Part shown: piece after piece, positions 28,320-37,100 of the stretch
How positions within the stretch are numbered: the first letter of the stretch is position 1
Layout: every line of letters starts with the position of its first letter
Source of the DNA: Bradyrhizobium oligotrophicum S58
Lineage (GTDB): Bacteria > Pseudomonadota > Alphaproteobacteria > Rhizobiales > Xanthobacteraceae
DNA length: 64,000 nucleotides
Assembly: GCF_000344805.1 (NCBI RefSeq)
Contig: NC_020453.1
Coordinates: 3,257,001-3,321,000, forward strand
Direction of reading: 5' to 3'
Notes under the pieces: model-generated
What the model was told of the DNA's origin: nothing
What the model saw: the letters and a program-made list of their open reading frames with translations, nothing else
Databases searched by the model: none
Program-made: the position numbers and the translations under genes

Positions 28320-29061
28320 CCGGCGGCCGCATCAACGAGCATACGGCGGACGTCGTGGTTCGGCGGCTGCGCGCATTCCGCGCCGTCTCGAACGAAGCCG
28401 CCGCGAAGCTGGAAGACGTCGTGCGCGGCCGCATCGTTGTGGCGCAGCGGGGCAGGACCTGGCCTGCGAGGGCGATGCCGCCAGCAGCATACGCATGATC
28501 CTCACCGGCTGGGCTGCGCGCTACAAAAGCCTGGCGGATGGCCGTCGGCAGATCGTCAACTTCGTCCTTCCCGGCGATACCTGTGATGCTCAGATCTATC
28601 TGCTCGAGCGGCTCGATCACTCGATTGCGGCGCTCACGTCCATCAGCTACGCCGAGCTCGACCGCGACCGCTTCGAGAGCCTGCTCGCGGCTGACCGTCG
28701 GCTCGCCGAAGCTCTCTGGTGCGAGACGCTCTCCAATGCCGCCATCCAGCGCGAGTGGACGCTGAATCTCGGGCGGCGCGACGCCTTCGAGCGCGTCGCC
28801 CATCTGCTGTGCGAGGTGATGGCGCGGCTGCGGGTCGTCGGACTGATCGACGGCAACAGCTGCGCGTTTCCGATCACCCAGATGGATCTGGCCGACGCCA
28901 CCGGCCTGTCGGTGGTCCACGTCAACCGGACGCTGCAGGAGCTGCGGTCTGCGGGTCTCATCGTGCTGCGCGACCGGACGCTCACGATCCGCGATCCCGA
29001 GGCGCTGATGGACGCGGCGCTGTTCGATCCCGACTATCTCCACTACGTGTCGACGGACTGA
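28316..29061 (+). pseudogene. Crp/Fnr-family regulator with an internal -1 frameshift
   Basis: Two overlapping frames together encode one Crp/Fnr-type protein. The first (28316-28498) gives the N-terminal helix and start of the cyclic-nucleotide-like domain (VVRRLRAFRAVSNEAAAKLE ... GRIVVAQRG), then becomes nonsense and stops. The other resumes at about 28462 with DLACEGDAASSIRMILTGW and continues to 29061 through LPGDTCDAQIYLLE and the DNA-binding helix-turn-helix (ITQMDLADATGLSVVHVNRT). One base restored in the CGGGGC run at about 28452-28457 would rejoin them. A 188-residue product could still start at ATG 28495 but would lack half the sensory domain. The gene overlaps the kinase hybrid (ATGA). 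Real mutation and homopolymer sequencing error cannot be told apart here. Confidence 0.8.
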
Positions 29062-29404
29062 TCGCCGCGGTCGTCGGTGGCCGGACGGAACGATGATCGC
29101 ATATGGCTGATGCTCGCAGCAGGCAGCGCGCCTGTGACCGTTCTGCGCGACGCCCGCCTGCGACGGGCTCCCCAGGACGAGGCCGATTTTACCGCGCAAG
29201 TCGAGAGCCGCGTGGTGGGCAGCGTCGCTCGCGGCGCAATCATGAAGCCCGGAATGATGAGAGACCGTGTGCGATGGCCTTGGGCGGCACAGGAGGACTG
29301 CACCCATCATGGCGCGGCTCGTGTCAGATCTGCTTTGGCTGTGTTGCATGGACGATGTCATGCCTCGGCGTTCTCGCGGCGCATCCTGCGTCCGAGCTGT
29401 GCGG
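29062..29404. other. Intergenic stretch with no recognised gene
   Basis: Both strands are open in places, but codon use is poor, no product is recognisable and no ribosome site stands out. It lies between the Crp/Fnr remnant and the dispersed repeat. No terminator hairpin followed by a T-run was seen. Confidence 0.6.
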
Positions 29405-29960
29405 ATGATCGGGCCCTCGAAGCGAGAGGGCGCGGGGAATGCCGGGCGCTGGCCGCACCCATGGCCCGCCTGCGAAAAAAATGCAGGCGGCAGGAACCAC
29501 AGGTTCAGCCGAGACATCCCGGCATTCCCCGCGCGATGGTTTTCACGCTTATGTCGCGCTCTCCTCGGTGTCCGGCTCGTTAGCCACCGTCATCCGCAGG
29601 GATCATCACCCCTCGGACTTGACGCCAGCATCGGGGCGCCAGGACCACGCGTCTTCACGTCCGCAAGCCGCCGTTCGTCGGCGGACCCGGAGGCCCGCTG
29701 CAGCAGCTTGCAGCCACCGCATCCCGCAACCCAACGTCTCGTGACGACCGCGAAGCGCCCCTCTCGTGAGGCGGGATGGCGTCACTCAATCACATATTCC
29801 GAAAAAAAGAAATAGGAATATTTTTGAGGAGGGGGCTGGACAGGCCAAATCAGCTTGAGACTGCTGATGAAATCGGCCGCGGGGCGGAGGCTTGGTGCGT
29901 CCGTCATGAGCGGCGGAGCGACACGCTCCGCCATCGTGGCGAGCGGACGTTTCATCTGTC
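29405..29960. repeat. Dispersed Bradyrhizobium-type intergenic repeat with inverted ends
   Basis: This stretch translates on the plus strand to a pattern I recognise as a frequently mis-annotated 'hypothetical protein' in Bradyrhizobium and relatives (PSKREGAGNAGR, IPAFPARWFSRLCRALLGVR, VTTAKRPSREAGW). It is non-coding: other frames give equally familiar spurious peptides. The core is bounded by near-perfect inverted copies, CGAGAGGGCGC at 29423-29433 and GCGCCCCTCTCG at 29755-29766, suggesting a miniature mobile or palindromic element. Similarity of this type appears to continue to about 29960, where the right limit is uncertain. An AT-rich patch sits at about 29800-29830. Confidence 0.6.
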
Positions 29961-30190
29961 CGCGATTGTGGTGTTGATCGTGCTTCTCAGTCTTGTCGCG
30001 CTGTATGAGAGATGATCGTCGGAGTCGCTCAGTAGTTCCCGGTGAGACGCGACGCTGATCGATGCCGCTGTCGCGGCTCGGCATCGCCCGTGGGATATCC
30101 AGCTTCATCCGCATTGAGGAACGAATGCAAGAACCAGGACAGAATTGCAGCCCCATGCGGAAGGCGCGGGCCGCCATCCGCACGGCATCG
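29961..30190. other. Intergenic stretch with no recognised gene
   Basis: Between the dispersed repeat and the end of the thioesterase gene. A short plus-strand frame ends here with a hydrophobic stretch (FHLSAIVVLIVLLSLVALY), but it begins inside the repeat and lacks a ribosome site, so it is not called. Confidence 0.5.
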
Positions 30191-30985
30191 TCAGTGTCGA
30201 CGATTCGAATCGCCTGTGCCATGTGAGCCTGCCGACATCTCGCGAAGGTCGCGCTGCAAAGTTGCGGTGACGATCGCTGCATGGTCCCGGATGAAAAAAT
30301 GACCGCCGGGGAACAATCGCACGACGCACGGCCCCGTCGTTTCATGTTGCCATCCCCGGAGTGCGCCGCCGTCGACATCTGCGTCGGAGAGACCGCCATA
30401 GACGGCCATTGGAACGCGCAGCTTTCGATCGGGATTGGGCTCATAGGTTTCGCATGCACGGAAATCAGCGCGGAGGATCGGAAGAAAGAGTTCCATGAGC
30501 TCATCAGTCGCAATCACATCGGGCGGTGTCGCGCCAAGTTCTCCGAGATATGCGATGAAGCGTTCGTCGGACACTGCGTGCATCAGCGGTGATCGACGCG
30601 GAAGGTTTGGCCCGCGATGTCCGGACACGACCAGAAGTTCGGGTTGCGATCCGCCAAGGCAAGCAAGGCGATGGCATGTTTCAAAGGCAACGATGCTGCC
30701 CATGCTGTGCCCGAACAACGCATAACGTGCGTGGCGCTCGGCTGCGATGGTATCGGCGATCTCATCCGCAATTTGCGAAACCTGATCTAACAGCGGCTCA
30801 TGGATGCGGGTTCCACGTCCCGGATAGTCGATGGAAACTATCCTGATCTCCGGGTGGAAGAGTTGTTGCCAAGCATTGAAAACTCTCGCGCTTCCTCCCG
30901 CATAGGGCAGACAATAGAGATGAAGAACGCCTCCGGCCCGCTGTTCCCTGAGCGGTGATGCGGTGAATATATCAGTCGTCGGCAT
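30191..30985 (-). CDS. Type II thioesterase (GrsT/RifR-like) of the NRPS cluster
   Basis: 264 residues, alpha/beta-hydrolase. The nucleophile is Ser94 in GHSMGS, the oxyanion region is LPYAGGSARVF, and the catalytic His is in FPGGHFFI near the C-terminus. Such external thioesterases remove wrong or stalled acyl groups from NRPS carrier domains. ATG 30985 is preceded by GAGGAA with a seven-base spacer; an earlier in-frame start at 31090 would add 35 basic residues lying in the AT-rich promoter region and is rejected. It is transcribed divergently from the MbtH/FAAL/NRPS genes, sharing a roughly 280-base control region. The C-terminal tail (SAGSHGTGDSNRRH) is longer than usual. Confidence 0.88.
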   Translation of the reverse strand: MPTTDIFTASPLREQRAGGVLHLYCLPYAGGSARVFNAWQQLFHPEIRIVSIDYPGRGTRIHEPLLDQVSQIADEIADTIAAERHARYALFGHSMGSIVAFETCHRLACLGGSQPELLVVSGHRGPNLPRRSPLMHAVSDERFIAYLGELGATPPDVIATDELMELFLPILRADFRACETYEPNPDRKLRVPMAVYGGLSDADVDGGALRGWQHETTGPCVVRLFPGGHFFIRDHAAIVTATLQRDLREMSAGSHGTGDSNRRH

Positions 30986-31038
30986 TTTTGTTGTTCCTCG
31001 AGCGCGCGATGCTACGTGCCTCGCGAAGTCAGCCGTTG

Positions 31039-31120
31039 TTTGTAAACGTTTTGTGGTGGCATCTCTTGCGGAGCAAATGAGGGTCATCAAAAAAAAGTTA
31101 GATCGAGTTTACAACCACAA
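31039..31120. promoter_or_regulatory. Candidate operator region between thioesterase and MbtH genes
   Basis: An AT-rich patch within GC-rich surroundings. It contains TTGTAAAC and TTGTGGT (31040-31057), then the reverse complements GTTTACAA and ACCACAA (31107-31120), about 55 bases apart, and an A8 run at 31089-31096. TGTAAACGTTT also resembles LacI-family half sites. Repeated inverted elements between divergent biosynthetic genes suggest a regulator-binding site; no regulator gene is seen beside it. Confidence 0.35.
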
Positions 31121-31144
31121 GTGAGTTTCTACCTTACATTGGTA

Positions 31145-31173
31145 TTGAAGTAGGGCGGTCGGTGCTGTATTAG
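31145..31173 (+). promoter_or_regulatory. Candidate sigma-70-type promoter for the MbtH gene
   Basis: TTGAAG (31145-31150) and TATTAG (31168-31173) are separated by 17 bases, about 90 bases before the MbtH start. Pattern match only. Confidence 0.4.
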
Positions 31174-31263
31174 TAAGGATATAGGATGCGGCTCGTGCTG
31201 CTCTTCCTGACTGTGCGAACGATGTGCTGTCAGGAGTGCCGTCGATAACAGGAGGGCGACCCG

Positions 31264-31488
31264 ATGCATGCCAAGACGAAGCTGGAGGAGCCGGCGGAGG
31301 AAAACTTCATCGTCGTCATCAACGATGAAGAACAATATTCCATCTGGTCTGCAGAGCGTGCAGTTCCCGATGGCTGGCGATCGGTTGGCAAGCGCGGCAC
31401 GAAGGCGGAGTGCTTGCAGCACGTCGAAGAAGTCTGGACCGACATGAGGCCGCGAAGCTTGCGTCTTCGCATGTCGGCGACGTCGTAA
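31264..31488 (+). CDS. MbtH-like protein
   Basis: 74 residues, MbtH family: small cofactor proteins that bind NRPS adenylation domains and are often needed for their folding and activity. Conserved features are [21 protein letters not shown], and the C-terminal [10 protein letters not shown]; all the expected tryptophans are present. ATG 31264 follows GGAGGG (31251-31256) with a seven-base spacer. It is the first plus-strand gene of the lipopeptide cluster and presumably serves the adenylation domains encoded downstream. Confidence 0.93.
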   Translation: MHAKTKLEEPAEENFIVVINDEEQYSIWSAERAVPDGWRSVGKRGTKAECLQHVEEVWTDMRPRSLRLRMSATS

Positions 31489-31863
31489 GCGGCGCGTTTG
31501 AGCCGCTGCTGACGTTCAGGTTCTCCGTGCGAGTGGAGGTTTGAAGTTCGGGCGTTCTTCAACCGCAAGCATGGATCCGTAGCGCGTTTCGTCTGCCGTC
31601 GTGTCTCCCGGGCATGCCGCGCAATGCCTGCGGTTCTAAAGTGGGCTCAGCCGGAGCTGCGTTCCGAATCCATGGAAGAGCCGTTGATGGCCGGGTGGGT
31701 GGGTCGTCGGCGTCTCGTTCCTCTCCCCCTCCAATCCTGACTGTATCCCTCGACAGGGTGACGTTGGTCGAGGCGGGGTGGGCTTGTCGCATACAAGTAG
31801 CCGATGTTCGCCGAACTGCCGGCGGACGTAGTTGTTGATGAGTTCGGCTGGGGAGCGAGGCCG
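31489..31863. other. 375-base gap between MbtH and fatty acyl-AMP ligase genes
   Basis: No credible gene. It contains a 7-base inverted repeat, CCTCGAC (31748-31754) and GTCGAGG (31767-31773), with a 12-base loop and no T-run, so an operator or leader structure is more likely than a terminator. A long gap inside an otherwise compact cluster may hold a second promoter. Confidence 0.4.
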
Positions 31864-33993
31864 ATGATGAGTTCTAATAATGCAGTGACGATGGTCGAGG
31901 CGTTGCGGTCGAATGCGCGCGCGATGCCGGAGCGACCGGCATTCCGCTTTTTGCCCGCAGCGTCGGTGACGGTGGATATCAGCTACGCCGAGCTGGATCG
32001 GGCGGCAGTCCGACTCTCGGCGTGGCTGCGAAAACAGGGCGTCGGGCGCGGCGACCGGGTCCTGATGTTCTATCCCCCGGGACTCGACTTCGTGAGCGCC
32101 TTCTTCGGCGTGCTCTATGCAGGAGCCGTCGCTGTGCCGTTGAGTCTCCCGCGGCGCGCGGGTGGCGGCGGGGCGATCGAGGCGCTGATCGAGAACGCCG
32201 AGCCGGCACTGGTGCTGACGTCCTCGTCGCTGCTGTCTCGCATCGATGGTCTGGTCTCCGCACCAGGCCGCGCGCTGAGAGCGCTGGCGACGGACGCGCT
32301 CGTGATCGATGGCGCAGACGACAATGACTGGATCGAGCCGGCGCCAGACGAGCCGTGCGTCCTTCAATATACCTCCGGCTCGACCGGGATCCCTCGCGGC
32401 GTCGCGGTCACTCACGGCAATGCCGCCCGCAACGCGCTGCTGCTGGGCAACCTGTTGGAGCTCGACACCCGCTCGGTCTGGGTCAGCTGGGTGCCGCATT
32501 TTCATGATCTCGGCCTGTTCGGCAGCCTATGTACGTCGCTCTATCATGGCGCGACGGCGGTGTTGATGCCGCCGGCCGCCTTCGTCAGCCGCCCGGTTCG
32601 CTGGCTGGAGGCGATCTCGCGATTCGGCGGTACGGTCACGATTGCACCGAACTTCGCGTATGATCTCTGTCTCCGTCAGATCTCTGAAGAAGACTGTGTC
32701 GGTCTCGATCTGCGCCATTGGCGTGTCGCCGGGTCGGGTGCCGAGCCGATCAATCAGCAGACGGCGGATCGCTTTGCCGATCGCTTTGCACAGTACGGAC
32801 TTGCGCGTGAGACCATGTGTCCATTCTATGGACTCGCGGAGGCGACGTTGCTGGTGTCCGGCGGGCCGGTCGGCCGTGGGCAGTCGGCCCTGACCGTCTC
32901 TAAGACGGAAATGAGGCGGCACAGGATAAGACAGCCGGAAAATGTGGATGATGCCTACAGCATTCCTTCCTGCGGCAGGCCAAGTCCCGAGCACCGCATC
33001 TTGATCGTCGATCCGGAAACCAAACGGCCATGCGCGCCCGACGACATCGGCGAGATCTGGATCGATGGGTCGACGACGGGGCCAGGTTATTGGCGCAAGC
33101 CGGAAGAGACCGAACGTGTCTTCGGCGCCTATCTCGCCAGTGGTGAGGGTCCGTATCTGCGGACCGGCGATCTGGGTTTCATGCGGGACGGCGACCTCCA
33201 TGTCAGCGGGCGCATCAAGGACGTGATGGTGGTTCACGGCCAGAACGTCTATCCGCAGGACATCGAGTTGACGGCACGAGAAGCCGTTCCCGAGATCACC
33301 GAGGCCGCCGCGTTCACGACGATCGATCGAACGGATGAGCGGCCGATCCTCGTGATCGAGCAGCCCAGGCGCGGTTGGCGTGACAGCGCGTCGGTGATCG
33401 AGATGGTGCGCAGCGCCGTCTCCGCGCATCAGGCCATCGAGCTCACGCGGATCGTGGTGACGCAACACCGTTGCCTGCCCAAGACGTCCAGCGGCAAGAT
33501 TCAGCGCTCGCGTGCGCGCGCGATGCTGGCGGAGGGGGCGCTTCCGATTCAGGCCGAATGGAATTCGGAGCTGGATGAGGAGGCGGCCGACGAGCATCGG
33601 CTCGATGCGATCGAGCTTGTGATTGCCCTCAAGCAACGGACGAATCGTCAGCAGGCGCAATCGATCGAGGGATATCTTCGCCGCATCCTCGACGATCTGG
33701 CCGGCCTCGACACCGGCAATCTCGGTGCTGATGATCCGCTGATGGCCTCCGGCGTCACGTCGCTCGGACTCATGCGGATCAAGAGCAGGATCGAGAGCGA
33801 CTTCATGATTCGGATCGATCCGCGAACGTTATGGCGGGACTGCAGTCTGGCTGATCTGGCGGAGGAACTGCACGCCTGCCTGTTGGTTTCACCGCTGTGG
33901 GCCAACGCAGATGAGCTGCAGAGTCTTGCGATCGAAATCGCCGGAATGGACGACAACGAGATCGCGCGTGCGTTGAGCTCACAACGAGCCTGA
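31864..33993 (+). CDS. Fatty acyl-AMP ligase with C-terminal acyl carrier domain
   Basis: 709 residues from ATG 31864. Residues about 1-575 are an adenylating enzyme of the FAAL group: P-loop YTSGSTGIPRGVAVTH (about 169), VPHFHDLGLFGS, FYGLAEATLLVSGG, and the FAAL-type insertion followed by YSIPSCGRP, with IKDVMVVHGQNVYPQDIE in the C-terminal lobe. Residues about 590-665 form a carrier domain whose phosphopantetheine Ser is Ser633 (GVTSLGLMRIKSRIE). It activates a fatty acid as acyl-AMP and loads its own carrier, which then presents the chain to the first condensation domain of the NRPS. An earlier in-frame ATG at 31804 lacks a ribosome site, whereas GGGAGCGAGG precedes 31864. Acyl length is not predictable. 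Confidence 0.88.
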   Translation: MMSSNNAVTMVEALRSNARAMPERPAFRFLPAASVTVDISYAELDRAAVRLSAWLRKQGVGRGDRVLMFYPPGLDFVSAFFGVLYAGAVAVPLSLPRRAGGGGAIEALIENAEPALVLTSSSLLSRIDGLVSAPGRALRALATDALVIDGADDNDWIEPAPDEPCVLQYTSGSTGIPRGVAVTHGNAARNALLLGNLLELDTRSVWVSWVPHFHDLGLFGSLCTSLYHGATAVLMPPAAFVSRPVRWLEAISRFGGTVTIAPNFAYDLCLRQISEEDCVGLDLRHWRVAGSGAEPINQQTADRFADRFAQYGLARETMCPFYGLAEATLLVSGGPVGRGQSALTVSKTEMRRHRIRQPENVDDAYSIPSCGRPSPEHRILIVDPETKRPCAPDDIGEIWIDGSTTGPGYWRKPEETERVFGAYLASGEGPYLRTGDLGFMRDGDLHVSGRIKDVMVVHGQNVYPQDIELTAREAVPEITEAAAFTTIDRTDERPILVIEQPRRGWRDSASVIEMVRSAVSAHQAIELTRIVVTQHRCLPKTSSGKIQRSRARAMLAEGALPIQAEWNSELDEEAADEHRLDAIELVIALKQRTNRQQAQSIEGYLRRILDDLAGLDTGNLGADDPLMASGVTSLGLMRIKSRIESDFMIRIDPRTLWRDCSLADLAEELHACLLVSPLWANADELQSLAIEIAGMDDNEIARALSSQRA

Positions 33994-34022
33994 GTCACGC
34001 GAGACAAACCCCGATCGCGATC

Positions 34023-34095
34023 CGAGGCCATCATCGATTGATCGCCTCGACCGGTCGTCAACCTTTCTCATAATCAAAAACACAATCTAAGATTG
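34023..34095 (+). promoter_or_regulatory. Candidate promoter/operator ahead of the first NRPS gene
   Basis: The 181-base gap before the NRPS gene has a hairpin-like pair CGAGGC/GCCTCG (34023-34028, 34044-34049), the palindrome CGACCGGTCG (34048-34057), a -10-like CATAAT (34069-34074) 16 bases after TCGACC, and the perfect palindrome CAATCTAAGATTG (34083-34095) in an AT-rich patch just downstream. The arrangement suggests a second, regulated promoter. Pattern-based only. Confidence 0.3.
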
Positions 34096-34177
34096 AATTT
34101 CGTCAACTGCGTCGCCGTGACGTGTTCACGCGCGATGTTGATCTCCGAGCGAGTTCTCCCACCAGCAGGCGACCGTG

Positions 34178-37100
34178 ATGCAGAAAGCCGAGAGCCAGAC
34201 GATGTCGAAGACGGCCATCAGAGACAGTCGTCGTGCATTGCTACAGCGCAAAGTCCGCGATCTCCTGGAAGGCCAATCGGCTGGGATTCCGAGGACGCCG
34301 CGCGGCGGTGATCTGCAATTGTCGTTCGCGCAGGAACGGCTTTGGTTTTTCGACCGGCTCGGACGTCTGGGGCCGGCCTACCAGATCGGACTCTCGGTGC
34401 GCCTCAAGGGGGCGCTCGATATCGCGGCGCTCTCGGCGGCGCTCACCGAGATCGTCCGACGTCAGGAGAGCCTTCGAACCCGGTTCTGCCTGAGAGATGG
34501 CGTACCCACCCAGCAGATCGACCAGCCCTGGCAGATCGCGCTCGCGATTGCGGACAGTGCGGATGTGTCGCCGGAGGCGTGGGCACGCCGCCTGATGGAA
34601 GCGACGTTCGAGATCGACAGCGATCAGCTGTTTCGATGCGGATTGCTGAGAACAGGCCAGCAGGAGCACGTCCTTGCGGTCTCGATGCATCACATCATCT
34701 CGGACGGCTGGTCGGTCGGCCTTCTCTTCCGCGAGATGGCGGCACTCTACGGCGCCTATTCCGCGGGGCGGCCGTCGCCGCTGCCCGAGCTTCCGATCCA
34801 ATATGCCGACTATGCGGTCTGGCACCGCCGATGGGTGGACGATGAGGTGCAGCGGCCGCAACTCGCTTACTGGCGGCAGCGGCTGGCGGACGCGCCGGCT
34901 GGCCTCGCGCTGCCGGCCGATCGGGTTCGTCCTGCTGCGCAGAGTTTTCGGGGCGCGGTGCATCGCTTCGCTCTGGATCGAGAAACCTCGGCAGCGCTTG
35001 CAGCTCTGAGCCGCCGCGAGGGCGCCTCGCTGTTCATGGTGCTGCTGGCCGCCTTCAAGGCCCTGATGATGCGATGGAGCGGCCAGAGCGATGTCGTCGT
35101 CGGAACGCCGATTGCGGGGCGGGTGCGCGCAGAAGTCGATGATCTGATCGGTTTCTTCGTCAACCTGCTGGCGCTGCGTACCGATCTGCAGGGCGATCCG
35201 TCGTTTCGCGAGTTGGTGCAAAGGGTGAAGTCGACGGCGCTGGGCGCGTATGAACACCAGGACCTGCCGTTCGAAAAGGTCGTCGACGCGCTGCAGCCGA
35301 CCAGGGACCTCAGCCGGCAGCCGATCTTTCAGACGGTGTTCGTGCTGCAGGACGTCTCGCTCGAGCAGATGACGCTTCCTGGGCTTCAGGTCGAGCGCTT
35401 CGACGAAGGCGCCAATGCCGTCCGGTTCGACATCGAAATGGCGATGACGGAGGTCGGCGGACGACTGGCTGGATCGCTGCTGTATGCGACGGATCTGTTC
35501 GACGCCGCAACGATGCAGCGGCTTGCGTCGCAATTCATCGAATTGCTCCACAGCGCGGCTGCGGATCCCGAGGTGCGGCTGTCACGCTTGCGGCTGCTGT
35601 CTGACGAGGAGCGCAGCCGGATCCTGACTGATTTGAGTCCTGCCCCGAAGATCGCGGTGCCGCACGGCACGATGCACGGGCTGTTCGCGGCGCAGGCGGC
35701 GCGCACCCCGGACCTCCCGGCGCTCGCCAGGCGGGACGAGGAGCTGACCTACAAGGAGGTGGACGCGCGCGCCAATCAGCTCGCGCATTACCTCCGCGGT
35801 CTCGGCGTTGGCCCCGACGTCGTCGTCGGCATCTGCGTCGAGCGCTCGTTCGACATGGTGATCGCGGTTCTCGGCGTCCTCAAGGCTGGCGGCGCCTATC
35901 TGCCGCTCGACCCGAGCTATCCGACCGAGCGGCTCGCCTACATGATGGTCGATTCCGGCGCGCGCGTGGTGCTGACGCAGACTGGCCTCGTCGATCGGCT
36001 CGTGACCGATGGTGTCACGGTCGCTTCTCTCGATGCGCTGAGCTCGGAGATCGCCGATCTCCCGATCAGCGCTCCGGCGGTTGCCGTCGACGCCGACCAT
36101 CTCGCTTATGTCATTTACACCTCGGGCTCGACCGGCCGGCCCAAGGCCGTGATGATTCCTCATCGCGGCGCGACCAACCTGGCGGAAGCGCAGCTTGCGC
36201 CGCTGCGGATCGGGGCGCACAGCCGTGTCCTGCAGTTCGCGTCGTTCAGCTTCGATGCCGCGGTGTGGGAGCTGCTGATGAGTTGGCGCAGCGGCGCTGC
36301 GCTGGTGATCGCCGATCGTCACGAGACGATGCCGGGAGAGTCGCTGCATGGTCTGCTGCGGCGGGAGCGGATCGGGGTGGTTCTGCTGCCGCCGTCTGCG
36401 CTCGGCACGCTCGGTGCCGAGCCGCTGCCGGATTTGAAGACGCTGCTCGTCGGCGGGGAGGCCTGCGCCGGCGAGGTCGTCGCGCCCTGGATCGGCGCGC
36501 GCGTCGTGCTCAATGCCTACGGGCCGACGGAGGCGAGCGTCTGCACCACCGTCCATCCCTGCGCGGCCGAGACGCGCGCGCCGGCGATCGGGCGGCCTTT
36601 GGCCAATACGTGCGTCCATGTCCTCGATCAGCATTTCGAGCCGGCGCCGATCGGCGTGCCGGGCGAGCTGTATATCGCCGGGCCCGGGTTGGCGCGCGGC
36701 TACCTGTCGCGTCCCGGCCTGACTGCCGAGCGTTTCGTCCCCGATCCGTTCGGGCACGGCGATCGACTGTATCGGACCGGAGATCTCGGACGCTGGCGGC
36801 CCGACGGCGCGTTGGAGTTTCTCGGCCGCGTCGATCAGCAGGTCAAGCTGCGCGGCTTCAGGATCGAGCTGGGAGAGATCGAAGCCGCGCTGCTGGCGGA
36901 GTCGAACGTCAGCCAGGCGATCGCACTGGCGCGTGAGGACAGACCCGGTCACAAGCGGCTGGTCGCCTATGTCGTCGCCGATCTCGATCGACTGAAGACG
37001 GAAAGCCGCCAGACGCGGGCGAGTGAGAGCGACGACGGCGTTGCCGGCTGGCAGTCGCTGTTCGACGAGACCTATGGCGGCACGGGGCAGGCAAAGGCGC

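Noticed and set aside
29267..29815. 182-codon plus-strand open frame
   Set aside because: Part of the dispersed repeat; a familiar spurious protein.
29776..30015. Short frame with a hydrophobic C-terminus
   Set aside because: Begins inside the repeat, without ribosome site or homology.
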